Translations under genes and position numbers: made by a program
Source of the DNA: Nissolia schottii
Taxonomy: Eukaryota > Streptophyta > Magnoliopsida > Fabales > Fabaceae
Direction of reading: 5' to 3'
DNA length: 64,000 nt
NCBI GenBank assembly: GCA_003254905.1
Contig: QANU01018688.1
Coordinates: forward strand, 503,024 to 567,023
Notes under the pieces: model-generated
What the model saw: only the letters and a program-made list of their open reading frames with translations
Databases searched by the model: none
Told to the model about the DNA's origin: nothing
Shown here: piece by piece, positions 50,045 to 62,099 of the stretch
Layout: each line of letters opens with the position of its first letter
How positions within the stretch are numbered: position 1 is the stretch's first letter

Positions 50045-50319
50045 GATAAATTTGCTAAACCGGTTGGCGAATATAGTGTTCATGTGGCATCCATGTTGGC
50101 GAATTTGGGGTGATTCGCCTACCGCATTGGCTAATCCTACGTAGCTTCGCCTAGCGGATTGGCGAATCTGACGTGGTCTCGCCACGTGACCACGGGTGCC
50201 ATGCTGGCCAAAACAGGTGTATTCTTGTAATATGTTTTGAAACATGGGCATTTTGGTAATTTGTTTGAGTATAAAGAGCATTATAGTAAAAAGAAACTCG
50301 CCTTTTAGTAAGAGACAAG
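50045..50319 (-). repeat. Right terminal inverted repeat of the Mutator-like element
   Basis: Inverted counterpart of 41513-41722. GGCGAAT-type phrases (TTGGCGAATTTGG, GATTCGCCTACCG, TTGGCGAATCTGACGTGG) occur several times within it, giving a sub-repeat structure. Confidence 0.8.
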
Positions 50320-51253
50320 AAGTTACCAGCATTGTTATTGTTAGGATATAATGTTTACTGAGTTGTGTTACTAATTAGTGATTCAAAAGTTAAATTTAGT
50401 ATATGAAGTTAAATAAACAAACACCATTATCACCAAGCTACTAATATTATTATTTTATTTTGCTGCAACCAAAATATTTTATACTTAAACCGTATTACCG
50501 ATGAGTTAAAAAATCAAACTTTTATGAAAAAAGCATAAATAAAAATGATAATAGGCTTAAAAATAAATTATTGTTGAATTTTTAATTGCGGTGCAAATTT
50601 ATTAATTGTTAAAATGTGAAAGTGACATATAATGTTCAGCTATTAGGTGAATTATGATTTAAAGTAATAAAATAACACTCTCCTAAATCTATCATAATTT
50701 ATGCAAACTATGTCATCGTAAAATAAAATAATATATTCTCACCAATTAATAAATTCTCACCACATTTTCACAAATTCTCAGTAAATCTCATTAAAATTTT
50801 TCAGCCTCTAAGAGCTATTGAGATGAATAACTACAAGTTTAACAAATACAATTTCCCACTTTTTGAGTTTTGGTTCAAATAATTTGTGTTGATCAAATTG
50901 CGTATACGTTTCCAATAAATATACTAAATAAGAAATCTTACTAATAAATTTGATCCCAGGAGACCCAGGATTGATTCCCGGCATCGGAATATTTTTATTT
51001 TTCATCGTGTTTTTTGCTAAGTGGTATCTCATTGACCTAGGCATCCTCACCAATTTTACAAACAAAGCACGATATTTCATAATAGAGATTACAGCAACGG
51101 TGTACTCACATGACGACAGTCAGCTAATTAAACGGTGATACGTGAGCTGCACATTGTATTCCATTTAGTGTATGTAAAAAACTTATTAATTGCCACAATA
51201 TAAATGGCACTGCACACAGTGAATCTAATATTTCAAAAATTAATTTCTTCATG

Positions 51254-51290
<37 letters not shown>

Positions 51291-51413
51291 TAAATGCTGA
51301 AATTATCACTAATTAATTATACACTTATTGACTAATTACGCAGAAAAAACGTATGATACTGTTCAACAGAAGATGTAGCACAAAATTGAGAATACAAAGA
51401 TGGAGCAAAGCTA
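50320..51413. other. Intergenic stretch 3' of the HflX-type gene
   Basis: AT-rich, no gene recognised. A TA dinucleotide microsatellite lies at 51255-51288. The 3' untranslated region of the GTPase gene would be at the right edge. Confidence 0.5.
51255..51288. repeat. (TA)n microsatellite
   Basis: Uninterrupted TA repeats of about 14 units, preceded by a broken TATATAA stretch. Confidence 0.95.
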
Positions 51414-54400
51414 CTACTGTTCAACTGCCATGCTAGAATCCTGTGTATGAGAGGGCCTCCATTTTCTATCATAGATACTTCTTTCAACAACTTTTGTTGC
51501 ACCCTTCAACTTCTTATCTTGGGCACTTAGCTTCTCGTCGATTAGTTCTAGCAATTCTTGCAACCCGACTCCCGTGATAGCAGATGTTTTCACGTGTGGA
51601 CCGGACAGTCCGATTGAGCCATCTATTTTCACACTGCCGCTGTTATTGGTCAACTCGTTTTGTTGGCCGGCGGCAGTTGCTGGCGAACAAAAGTCACTTT
51701 CGTCGGCCAAAGTATCCTCATACAACCAACCGTCGGAATAGCAATCTTTCTCTTCTTCAGCTAATGTCTCAGATTTCACATCATTCTCTCCATTGAAGCT
51801 GCTATCATCAACATCCATGCACTCTTCTTCTTCAACATCAATCTAAACATTTTCAAAGATTGAGTTGAGATATATAAAAATAGTCATAACTGTTTTTAGG
51901 CAGATGAATTGCATTACCTTATTCCAAACTTCAATCATATTCTGAAGCTTCTCTTCTGACACCCCTATTTGTTGAAGAACTTGCAACACTGTTGAGCGAT
52001 GCTCATCAAGATTGGGAGCACTTGAATCCACCACATGCTTCATGGAAAGATAGATTGATCAGTTGAGTTGCCTTTCTGCCACATAACAGACCAAACTCTA
52101 AATGGATAATCTTTTGAAAGCTTTAGTGCAAACTATGAAAAGCTAGAAATGAGTCTACCACGCATACTAATTCGCTGAAATGGTCATATATTCATATAAC
52201 CCTTCACTTTAATGGTTCTTTTTTCGTCTCTCTCTCTCTGTTTTTCATAAACTGGCAATAAGAATCATAATGAAAAGAGATGCAGAATCATACTAAATAA
52301 CCACTTCAGATTTCCAGCAACTGAAAAGATGTGCAAAATCATACCACAAGCAGGTCTGCTTCCACCACTTCTTCCAAAGTTGCATGAAATGCTTCCACCA
52401 ACTTCAAAAGTAAGAGAGAAAAAGGCAAATTTGGTCATTGTTGAAGAATAATATATACAAGTATCAATCAATAAACTGACATGTGACATGGGAGTTCGCT
52501 CATGCTTTGCCATTACCTGTATAGGCAGATCAGATATAAATCCTACTGTGTCGCTAAAAAGCACTTTCCTCCTGTAAGTAAATTGGAACAGCATTGCACA
52601 TATACTCAATTTCCCCCAAAAAAAATGCAGAATAGAATGCTGCAACATAGATTAGAATCAACTGGTAAATTACAAGTCAAATTACCCCGAAGGAAGAACA
52701 ACACTTCTTATTCTTGGATCGACGGTAGCAAACAATCTGCAATAGATTTATCATGATTGAGTATCAAAAATAAAAGATATAAAACTAAAAACTAAATCTA
52801 TTAGAATTAGCATATGCAAATGCATACAGGAAAGAGTAATGGTTTTACCGACAATCACTATAGAGATCACTGTCCGATAGCTCACTAACTAGAGTAGATT
52901 TTCCCTAACAAAATCATGGAAAAATGCATATTAGTGATGCTTCAAAATGCAATAAACAGTAAATACATATGTACTCAGACCACTTACAGCATTTGTATAC
53001 CCAACAACAGCAACAGTAGCTAAGCCTTGTCCAAATGAACCTCCATGCCTCTTGCGACCAGCACGTTGTAAAGCCCGGGTACGACGAACCTCTTCAATTT
53101 GCGATAATAGATAATTTCTCCTCTCTAAGATTCTAAGGAGTATTTCATAATTCAGTGACCAAATTATATATGTATTGTGGAATAATGATAAACATTGCTG
53201 TAATTGCACATCAACGACACTAAAGCTAAGAAGCACCGACATCGACACTAACACAACACAACATACTAATTTCAAAATTTTACATGGCCACGGCATATAT
53301 GGATAGAAAATTAAATATTTATAATAATATCCTGATATATATTTTTATTGATATCAAACTATTAATTTTTAATATTTGTCAAACCCCTTTCAAAATAAAT
53401 GGAACATTCAAGATATTTTCATATGTCAAAACTTGTTAATTTTCTAAGGGTCTATATTATTATAAATTATTTAGTATTTAAAATATTTTGGCTCAAAACT
53501 TTCAGATATAGCTCGGATATGCTTGGACATGACTAATTATGAATTTTTTATTTGGACACTTTTGAATAAGTGTGTCGGACAAATGTCTTCATGTGCCGAT
53601 GTCCGCGTTGTGTCGGTGTCGGACACGGGGACACAGCAATCTCATGAAGTGTCCATGCTTCAAGGGATCATATTTCATAGAATGGACAAAAGTACATAGC
53701 ACAAGTAGATCAAATTTCCAAAATCCAAAACCAGGTTAATCTTGAATAAGGCTGCATGCAATGAAAGCACCACAAAACTGATAAAAAAACGCTTGAGACC
53801 AAACCAATACATCCAGCGGGACCCTATTTGGACCTATGCTAAGTTGGGTTGACCTTTAATCCAGCGCAGATTAAACTCACATAATCATAAACATACAATT
53901 TTTGTGAAGATTCCCCATCCTTCCAAATACTATTACCAGAAGCAAAAATTACAGCAAAAGTTATGTGATGACTTGATGCAACGAGGAAGTAAAAAATCCA
54001 GCCTTGAAAGTAATTCATGTTTTAAGGAAACAATTAAGATATGCTAGGACAAGCAAAAATAGAGCACTTAAGAATAATTATTTAACTTAAAAATTTAGTA
54101 GCAAAGTTGTACCTTTGTCGCTGAAGTTGAAGTTCAGTTTCCCCAGCACCACTCATAAAACCTTGCCCCCCACTTCCTCTCCTGAAATTGACAAGTATTA
54201 AGTTTAGATGCTGTTATTGTAATTACTGATTCACTGCTACAATAGATTAGGCTAGAAGATACACATATCCACAGAATGAAGACACATACATGCAGACATC
54301 CATGCACAAGAGAAAGCAAGGGTGAGGAAAAGTGATATCATAGACATATTAATGCAAGCTCACGAAGTGATGTCAAATACTTGACATCAAGATTATCAAC

Positions 54401-56494
54401 AACAACAACAACTAAGCCTTGTCCCACAATGTGGGGTCAGCTACCTGAGCCCAAACTTCCTAGATGGTAGTTTACCCCGTTCAGCACTGAACATTCACAT
54501 TAAAAAACTCCTTCCTATTTCAAAAATGGTATCAAACACCCAAAATGATGAAACAAACCAACCCTCTGGCGCTCACAACTTCCGCTTCTCCACTAACTCC
54601 AAATGTATAGCGTCCACCAAGGCCACGAACACGAACAAGTCTCGACTTCTTATATGTTAGAGCTGCAAGTTCAGCCTACATAAATAGTAAAGGTGTAACA
54701 ACTAGTACCGAATCACCGTTAAGGACAAAATAATAATAATAATAATAATAATAGGGACTGATTTATTGAAAAGAAAATTAAATAAGAATAATGGCCAACA
54801 TTCGAAAAGTTGAATCTCTCCTTGTGTAGTCTGTGATTTTCCAAATCTTTCTTGCTTCTATCCTCCTCTACCCTCTACTATTTGTAGCCTTCTAATCTCT
54901 CATCTATTTTTCCTAATCTAATCCTATCTTATATTATCTAGTCTTATTTAATTCTAATCCTAATCTTTATCTAATCGTAATCTTATCTAATTTTTATCCT
55001 AATTTTATTTAATATTATCTTTTTATCCTTCTGCTGTAACTGAAAGGTAATGGTGGAATCTTCCCTGTTTTCTTCCTTTCTACAGTAATTTCTTTTCCTA
55101 ATTCTTGGTTGTTAGGGTATGTAATAGAAGGTTTTATGCTTTTACAATGAAACATGAAATTCAAGCTATAACCATTTCAACCATAAAATAGCTCAAAAGA
55201 GCCATAGATTGAACCTGCAGTTTTGCCTCCTTTGTAAAGGCATGAGCATTGAAGATCTCAATTATAAGACCCACACGGTCCAGCACAGGTTTATTCCAAG
55301 CCCTCTGGCAATCATACAGCATTGGCAAAATATCAATATGACATTCCGAAAAGAGGGTAGAAAATTCACATAACTAGAACTTACCTCCAGATTCCTTTGC
55401 TGAATCCCAGACAGTATAGCATTAACAAAAACAGCATCCACTTCATCCTGTCATCATAGTTACACACAAAATCAAAACCTATACTAGTACAAATTTTCTT
55501 CTTTTTTAACCCAAATAACCAATCACATGAAAAAGCAACCAAATTTTTCTTTTTCATTGCCTTAGACTCTGCATCATTCAGATGGCACTTGATGTTGTCA
55601 ACTGTTCCAGGTCCAAAATACGTGTCTGCATCGCAAAACACAAGGCACATCATACACGAAATCTCTCACACAAACCTCAAATTCACATTTGGATAGACAG
55701 AAAGTGATGATATGAAGCGGAAAAGAATAACATAGTATCAAGTTTCATTATTTGGATACTTCAAAATAGGATGAAATAAGATGGTAGTGCCTATTCCACA
55801 TCATTCCTTCCTACTTCCACTCCATTTTGGGCAAAATGAGATGGAATGGAATGAATTGAAACAAGAGTCTTACCATTCCATATTCCATTGTATATTTCCA
55901 CACAATTGAACAAAAATTCCTCACCATTTCATCTTTAATATCCAAACAATAAAACAGAACATTTACTTCATTCCATTTCATCAAATTCCATTCCATTCTA
56001 TTCAACATAAAACATTAATATTGATATTTCAAACATAACGACCTTACTGTGGAAATGGGAAAAACTGCTTGAAACATTCAAAAGACCGAACCTGCACGAG
56101 CCTTGTGGCCTTTGACGGAAGGGTTCTGAACAACGAGATGCGGCGGCAACGCCTTATCGAAGAAATCGGTGTGGAAGTACCCATCTCTCTGCTCTTCGAG
56201 GGAGTTAGCGAGGCAGAGAGCTTCGTCGAGCTTGGCCTGAAGGAACTTGTCCGGCCGGAGACGGGGCTGAACCACCAGAAGCCTCGGCGGCCTCTCCAAC
56301 GCCGCCGTGTCCCTCACCAACAGCGAAGGCGACACCGTTTCGCGCGCGCCATCGGAATCGTTCTTCCCCTGCTTCGAAGAGTAAGGAGGAGAAAGAGAAG
56401 GTGCCCAGAACTTGGAATGAGGCGAGGAGAGTGAAGTTAGGAACTTTCTGGAAGATCTGAGGGAACTGCGTGCCACGGACAAGGTTCTCAACAT
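51414..56494 (-). CDS. HflX-type GTP-binding protein, organellar (At3g49725-like)
   Basis: HflX proteins are GTPases that bind ribosomes and, in bacteria, split stalled 70S ribosomes. Thirteen exons join in phase (high to low coordinate): 56494-56092, 55625-55561, 55447-55385, 55304-55215, 54675-54563, 54181-54113, 53120-52988, 52904-52849, 52736-52686, 52571-52517, 52401-52345, 52037-51918 and 51842-51414. They total 1704 nt, or 567 residues. The Ser/Arg-rich start (MLRTLSVARSSLRSSRKFL) looks like an organelle presequence. Family motifs include YFGPGTVDNIKCHL, the GAGETELQLQRQR region, G1 GYTNAGKST, G2 region FATVDP, G3 DTVGFISDLP and NK of G4 at the exon 12/13 join. The C-terminal acidic extension (EEEECMDVDDSS) is plant-like. 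Intron 2 (55448-55560) has a GC donor. The start is the first ATG of the frame, preceded by a GA-rich leader. Confidence 0.92.
54394..54450 (-). repeat. RTE/SINE-tail motif in intron 5 of the HflX-type gene
   Basis: CAACAACAACAACAACTAAG followed by CCTTGTCCCACAATGTGGGG is the reverse complement of the tail seen at 14396-14460. Only the 3' tail is clear. Confidence 0.6.
54729..54753. repeat. (AAT)n microsatellite
   Basis: About eight AAT triplets in intron 4 of the HflX-type gene. Confidence 0.95.
55700..56030. repeat. ATTCCATTCC-rich foldback-like sequence in intron 1
   Basis: TGGAATGGAATGAATT (about 55840) and later ATTCCATTCCATTC or TTCATTCCATTTC phrases are complementary and recur, giving a loose inverted structure. 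It may be an old MITE, but no termini or duplication could be fixed. Confidence 0.35.
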
Positions 56495-57404
56495 TGCTCC
56501 CTCAACAAAACCAGACTTTCTCTCTCTCTGGTGGCTCTGTTTTTCTTTTTATTCTCCAATGAGTAGAAACAAACCGGTTACCAGGCTCTCCGAGTGACAT
56601 TGCTTTCTGGCTTGCTTGTTTCGATTTATTTGCTTACGATAAAAGTAATTTTTATTTTTAGTATAACATTTTTTTGATAAAACATTCTTCCTATATTTTG
56701 TCTTAATTATTTAAAACCAAACATTATATATATTAACATAAATAAATAAAAACACATCTTAATATATATATATATATTAAATAATATGAATTGATAAATT
56801 GTTCTTATATAAAAAAATAAATTTTCATTTTTAATAGAGTTATTATTCTTTTCACCTCAACTATTTTTTTTTGATCAAGAGGTGTCCGCCCCATTAAGGC
56901 TTTAAGATTATTGAAATGAGTATGTCTTTTCCAATAAAATCTTTTTACATACATACCAAGAAGATTGATCAAATGCTTAAAAAACTCAATTATCCACCAA
57001 ATGTGTTAAGCTTTGTTGGTCTCTTCACATCAACTATACTAATGAACGATTCACTACGGTTAGAGATATAAATGAAAATAAAAACATAAAAAATAAAAAA
57101 TAGACAGTTAAAATATAACAAAGAGAATATAAAAAAGTACTTTAAAGTGCATCCAAATATTTTTAGAATTATAAAAGTATTTTTATATTATATAAAAAAA
57201 AATCAATCCAAATAAACCTTTAGTTTGCAGCTTGGATTGGGATTGCTTTTTTTTTTTTTAAACACATTGATATATGCTTGGGTCAAATATATTAAATGTT
57301 TTTAAGTAGAAGTTGAACAATATTTTTAATTTTTTCTTATTATATGACTAAGTGAGATATCGCTTGAGTTACTAATTTTTTACTTGCACTCAACTTGCTT
57401 GCAA
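56495..57404. promoter_or_regulatory. Upstream region of the HflX-type gene and AT-rich DNA
   Basis: Next to the start codon is a CT tract on the plus strand (56518-56532; GA-rich in the gene sense). The promoter must lie to its right but no convincing TATA position can be chosen. Beyond about 56640 the sequence is AT-rich without a gene. Confidence 0.4.
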
Positions 57405-58800
57405 CCTTGTAACTAGAAGATTATAGTTTATGAAAAATGGTTCTTAACCGAAAAATTCTTTTTAATTAAAAGACACAATGTTATAAGTTATGAAGAATGT
57501 TCATCAACCAAAAAAATCATTTTTATTGAAAAGACAGTAATATAGGCAATGAAAAATGTCACTAACCAAAAGATCATTTTTGATTGAGAAGACAAGGTTA
57601 TCTACAAAAAATGTTCATTAACAAAAAAAAAAAATCTTTTCAACCATAAAGACAAGGCTATAGAAAATGAAATTGTCCATTAACCAAAAGATCCTCTTTA
57701 GCTAAAAAGACAAGACTATAAACTATGAAAAATACACATTAATGAAAAATTTATTTTTAACTAAAAGGACAAAGTTCCAATAAAAAGTCGCCATTAACAA
57801 AAAAAAAAAAGCTAAAAAGACAAGGTTATAGATTATAAAAGATATTTATCAAAAAAATCTTTACTAGTGTGTGTTTGTGAAAGCTGAAAAATTAAACTTA
57901 TTTCAATAATTGCTTATTTTAACAATCGTTTTATTTTATATAATCGCTTGTATGGTAATCAATTTATGTTTGGATACTTTAGCTGAAAATTACTTTTAAG
58001 ATAATCTATTTTGTTTGGGTTGTATGAAAAAAATTATTTTTGTATAATAAAATTACTAAAAGGATATAAAATAATTATTTATATTGCATAATATTTGACA
58101 ACTAGGGTCAATTTAGTGAAAATACAACCTTAGGTGTACTGTACAAAAAGCTTTTCAAGAAATAATGTCCAAATTTTAGCTGTAACTTATTTTCCATCAA
58201 CAACTATTTTCTTTGTACTGAACCGTCTTTGTTGAAACCTTAGGTATACCCAAACACATTTCATTTTCTCCCAACAGCTTTTATTTGGAAAAAAACAAAA
58301 ACCTGTTACAAGAGGTTGTCAAACACAGGACAAGGCTATAGGCTTTTAAAACTGTCCATTAACTAAAAAGATGATACTATAAGCTATGAAAAAAATATAT
58401 TAACTAAAATATTCTTTTTAACTAAAACAACAAGATTAGGGGTTATGAAAAATGCTCATTAAACAAAATTCTATTGACAAAAATAAATTCCTTTTAACTA
58501 ATAGACAGAGTTATAGTCAATGAAAAATACTCATTAACTAAAAACTACTTTTTAACTAATGACAGACATTGAAATATGTCCATTAACCAAATTTTTTTTT
58601 AGTTAAATAGATAGAGTTGTATAAACTATGAAAAATATTCATTATAAAAAAATTAGCTAAAAATACAAAGTTATAGACAATTAAAAGTGTCAATTAACTA
58701 AAGAATTATTTTTAATTAAAAAAAAACAAAACTATAGATTATTAATGCCCAACAAAAAAAAAATAACAAAAAGACAAGTTTACAGGCGGTGGAAAATGGA
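57405..58800. repeat. Degenerate ~60-bp tandem repeat, split by an insert
   Basis: Units of about 50-65 bp recur with the phrasing GACAAGGTTATAG, then CTATGAAAAATGTTCATTAA and CCAAAA-TC-TTTTTAACTAA. At least seven units occupy 57425-57860 and about eight occupy 58325-58790. A stray unit lies at 60061-60115. Between the two blocks, 57869-58327 is unrelated sequence with TGTGTTTG at one end and CAAACACA at the other, so it is probably a small insertion. The frame is not open. Confidence 0.85.
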
Positions 58801-60500
58801 ATTTTTTTAAAAATAAAACATGAAAATTGGCTTATTTTCATAATGAACCAATTTGAAAATTGTTCTCAAAATAAATCAATTTCTCTATAAAGGGAGTCAA
58901 TTTAAATCGCCTCTCGTTTAAACAATATTTTATTTTTTAAATAGGAGTCGATTTCAATCGACTGCTATTTGTAAACATAATTACTTCGGTTTAAACCAAC
59001 TTCTTCACAATTCAATTCTATAGCAACACCCACACCACTTTAGTTGTCTGATTTGCACACCGACATGCCTTAAGGGAGGAAAATACAATGTCTTTGGAGG
59101 TCAACACCACGATGTAGCAGATAGATAGTTTAGGGTTTAGGGTTTGATTGTCTATATTATTTTGTAACTTTAATGTGACTTTATATAATTTTATGTAACT
59201 TTAGATTTTTTTAATGTAACTTTATGAATGTTACCTTATTATGTTATTTATTTCGTTGAGGTCCACACTCATATTATGAGGTCCATGATGTGTGTGAAAA
59301 GGAAATTTAGTGCCTAACACTAAAATTAGTGTTAAAATAACAGTTCTCTGACATCAATGACAGAACTTCTACATGGCGCAGCTGCCCCAGAACTTATTTT
59401 TAACTTTTATATATATGATTATTGTGTAATTTTAAAAAAAATTATTATTATGAGTCTATGACTATTAAAGTGTTAATATATATTTTTAAATATGAGAAAA
59501 AAAGGAAGCTCATTAGTACATAATGAATTCAAGACTTCTTTTAATCTATTTTGCTTTATTTTTTTTATCACAGTTAGTAATATCCTAAATTTTCACTCTC
59601 TTTTAAATTTAACGAAGTTACTTAACTAACAGTAAACAAAGATAATATCACATGTGCACCCCTAGATCCTATACATTTGGAGTCAAATTCTTTTTTCTTT
59701 CATTGAGTGTATCGCCTTCCTCTATGAGGTAACTACATACCTACGATTTATGATCTAATTCTTCTATTCTCTTTACATTACAATCACTTTTATGTTGTAG
59801 ACTTATGGTTTCTTTGAGCAAAATATCGGGGCTCTAATATATAGTTGTTTGGTTTGGAAGAGTTAAAAATGTTTCCAATTTTAGATATAAGTTAATGTAC
59901 TATAGTTTATAAAGGTTCCATTTTAAAGATATTTGAGATTGAAGTTTTGGTGTTTACCTAAAAGAATATCTACCTTTTATTATACATTTGCAGAGTTAGA
60001 AACTTTTTACTACTTCTAACATTTTATTCATCTTCCGCCACCGCCTAAAATACCCTTTTTAGATAAATTACAAGGCTATAGGATTGACTATGAAAAATGC
60101 TCATCAACCAAATTGCAATAGGCTTTACCTTCGATTTTTAATTAATGAAATTACATTGAAAAAGAAAAACCTTCAAATCAGGATGCTTCCCTTTATTTTT
60201 TTTTCCTCCGTGAGGTGACGTAACTTCGAAACACTCAGCGACACCCGACATAAATATTGAGATACAAAGACAAAAAGCATATTTATTTATTAAGATAGAT
60301 ACTAAAATTTGTTTCGAAATTGAAATTTTTTGTATTTTGTATGCCTTCATTTTTCAAGAACATGGAAACATAAATTTATCAATATTTTTCTTTCCATTTT
60401 AACCCTTTCATATTTTGTTTATGACAATCTTGCCCTAAAACATAGATTCCTAAACCAAAATCCCTCCCGACCATCTTCTTCTTCTTGCTGTCTCCAACAA
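58801..60500. other. AT-rich intergenic stretch
   Basis: No gene is recognised. A single repeat unit of the 60-bp minisatellite family lies at 60061-60115, and a piece near 59312-59342 resembles half of the foldback element at 24604-24734. Confidence 0.45.
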
Positions 60501-60522
60501 AAAGGTTAAAGTTCTCGTCTCC

Positions 60523-60720
60523 CTAACAGTTAGCTACGACCTTTGGTCGGTCGAAGATGGTGCATTTCAAGTGAGGGAACGCGTCGTGGATGAGCTTGGT
60601 CATCTCACCAGGCCCACCACCGACGTTGACGAGGAGGGAGCCGCCGCCCAAGCTCCGGAACACGTGGTCGCACTCACTGAGGGCCAGTTTGAACATTGAA
60701 GATTCAACGGCCATGGCGTC
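60523..60720 (-). pseudogene. Plant O-methyltransferase fragment
   Basis: Minus-strand translation gives FHDAMAVESSMFKLAL, a short stretch, then LLVNVGGGPGEMTKLIHDAF and PHLKCTIFDRPKVVANC followed by a stop. This is the S-adenosylmethionine-binding core (VDVGGGTG-type motif and FDRPQVV) of COMT-family enzymes, which in legumes methylate isoflavonoids. A full enzyme has about 350-365 residues, and only about 65 are here, with the dimerisation domain and the catalytic His region missing. It is therefore a truncated gene remnant. Neighbouring sequence at 60760-60950 contains near-duplicated AAGGAATTGG phrases. Confidence 0.75.
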
Positions 60721-60959
60721 ATGGAATTGGGTAAAATGACGTCGTGAATAAAAAGCTCCAGATCTTGAAGGAATTGGATGCACAGAAGGGGAGGCAAATC
60801 TTGAAGGAATTGGGAATTTAATGAAAAGGGGAATTGGATGAACAAAAGGAAAAAGGAAGTATGGGAATTCATATCTTGAACGAAGATGAACAAAAGACGG
60901 AAATTGAGAATTTGATGAAAAGGGGAATTGGAGATTATTGGGAGCAAGTGTAATTAGGA

Positions 60960-61764
60960 ATTATTGGGATGTCGAGGTAGGGGAGTTTAATTTAGATTAT
61001 TATTTTTTATTTAAATTAAATAATTTCATGAAAAGAGTGTCTGCGGTCATTTGTGCTAAATTTTATTAAATAAGATATACCTATAAAAGAAGCGTCTTAT
61101 ACATCATCACCAAACACAATACAATACTAACATATCCCAATAAATTTTCTGTTTCTATCCCCTTTCTTTATATTTCTATCTTGGGTAAGCTACTAAACGC
61201 AACCTAATGGCGTTTAGTTAGAATCTCGTTAATCTAATGTCGCGGCTATGTTCTAGTGTCCGAATTAGCTGAAGAAGCAAAACAATGAAAGAGCACCTCA
61301 AATCAAGTATATGGGTTCATTCATTGAGAGAAAATCTGCATAAATGATTCGACCAAACTGTTCAAGTTCTATTCCTATATTATTATCAATTCATGCAGTT
61401 TAGATACAATGCAATAAAACGGCTTAAACATATCTCAGAGATCCAATGCAAGTTAATGTACTTTAGAATATGGATTTCTTGAAAGGAAAAAAAAAAAAAA
61501 AAAAAGGCAATACGATTTACAAAGAGACAAAAATTTTGGAAAAACATAAGAGCGGTAAATTATAAACAAGTCCAAACATCAAATTAAAAATTGTATATCG
61601 TTAGCACGCATATCTCTCTTATCTTAGTATCTATAGATATTATTCCCACTACTTTGTATTTTCCACTCCATGCTTCAAAAAAAAAAAAAAAAAAAGATGC
61701 AGCAAATTCACGTCATATATGTTTGCCCCCTGCATTTGCATTTCAGCTATAACAGAAAGTATTG
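60960..61764. other. Intergenic stretch with poly(A) runs
   Basis: A runs of about 19 bases occur at 61487-61505 and 61677-61695. The right part is the probable 3' untranslated region of the FIS1-like gene. No other gene is seen. Confidence 0.5.
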
Positions 61765-62055
61765 TCACTTTTTCCGAGTCGCAGACACTGCGGCAGCAAT
61801 CCCACCTGCTATCACTCCTACAGCAGTTGCAGCAATGCCTAAGCCAATAACACCATCTGCAATGAGAGGAAAAGAAACTTCATCAGTCAGTGCTCATATT
61901 AGAGCCAATGTTAACCCCCCCTTTTCCACTTGCTCTCAACATGAAAACAAAGGAAGTGGTTCAGGGGAAGAATCAAATAAGTGATGGGAACCTTTTGTGA
62001 TCCGATCCTCAATTGCCTTCTTAAGTGTTACTGCCTGCCTCCAGTCCGGTGCAAT
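61765..62055 (-). CDS. FIS1: Mitochondrial/peroxisomal fission protein FIS1-like, last two exons
   Basis: FIS1 is a tail-anchored outer-membrane protein with a TPR-like helical domain that takes part in mitochondrial and peroxisomal division. The two exons visible are 62055-61992 and 61856-61765, joined in phase across a GT-AG intron, giving 51 codons and a stop. The first encodes IAPDWRQAVTLKKAIEDRIT, the end of the helical domain. The second encodes the C-terminal hydrophobic anchor DGVIGLGIAATAVGVIAGGI, closing with a basic tail RKK and stop, as expected of a tail anchor. Upstream exons are not found within 62056-64000. That interval looks like retroelement sequence, so they lie beyond the window or have been lost. 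The call rests on the anchor and the adjacent motif recognised from memory. Confidence 0.82.
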
Positions 62056-62099
62056 CTGTTGAAGAAAACATGCAATGATATAACATCAAAGTGATCAAA

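Larger units (their letters stand above)
41513..50319. mobile_element. Mutator-like element (~8.8 kb) with transposase and plant mobile domain gene
   Basis: The left end (about 41513-41722) and the complement of the right end (about 50045-50319) align over about 200 bp or more. Shared blocks include TATAATGC, TTTTGGC-AG-ATGGCAC, GTAGGATT-GCCAATG-GGTAG, GCGAATCA and AACATGGATGCCACAT. Inside, all on the minus strand, are a decayed MURA-type transposase (46859-49547) and a decayed plant mobile domain gene (43249-46605). A telomere-like repeat lies near the left end. Long inverted termini plus MURA define a Mutator-like element. The mobile domain is known to travel with some plant Mutator families. 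I could not find a clean 9-bp target duplication by eye, so the exact tips are uncertain by several bases. Confidence 0.88.

Noticed and set aside
41503..50340. 9-bp target duplication for the Mutator-like element
   Set aside because: No matching 9-mer was found by eye at the two ends; the exact tips are uncertain, so no duplication is claimed.
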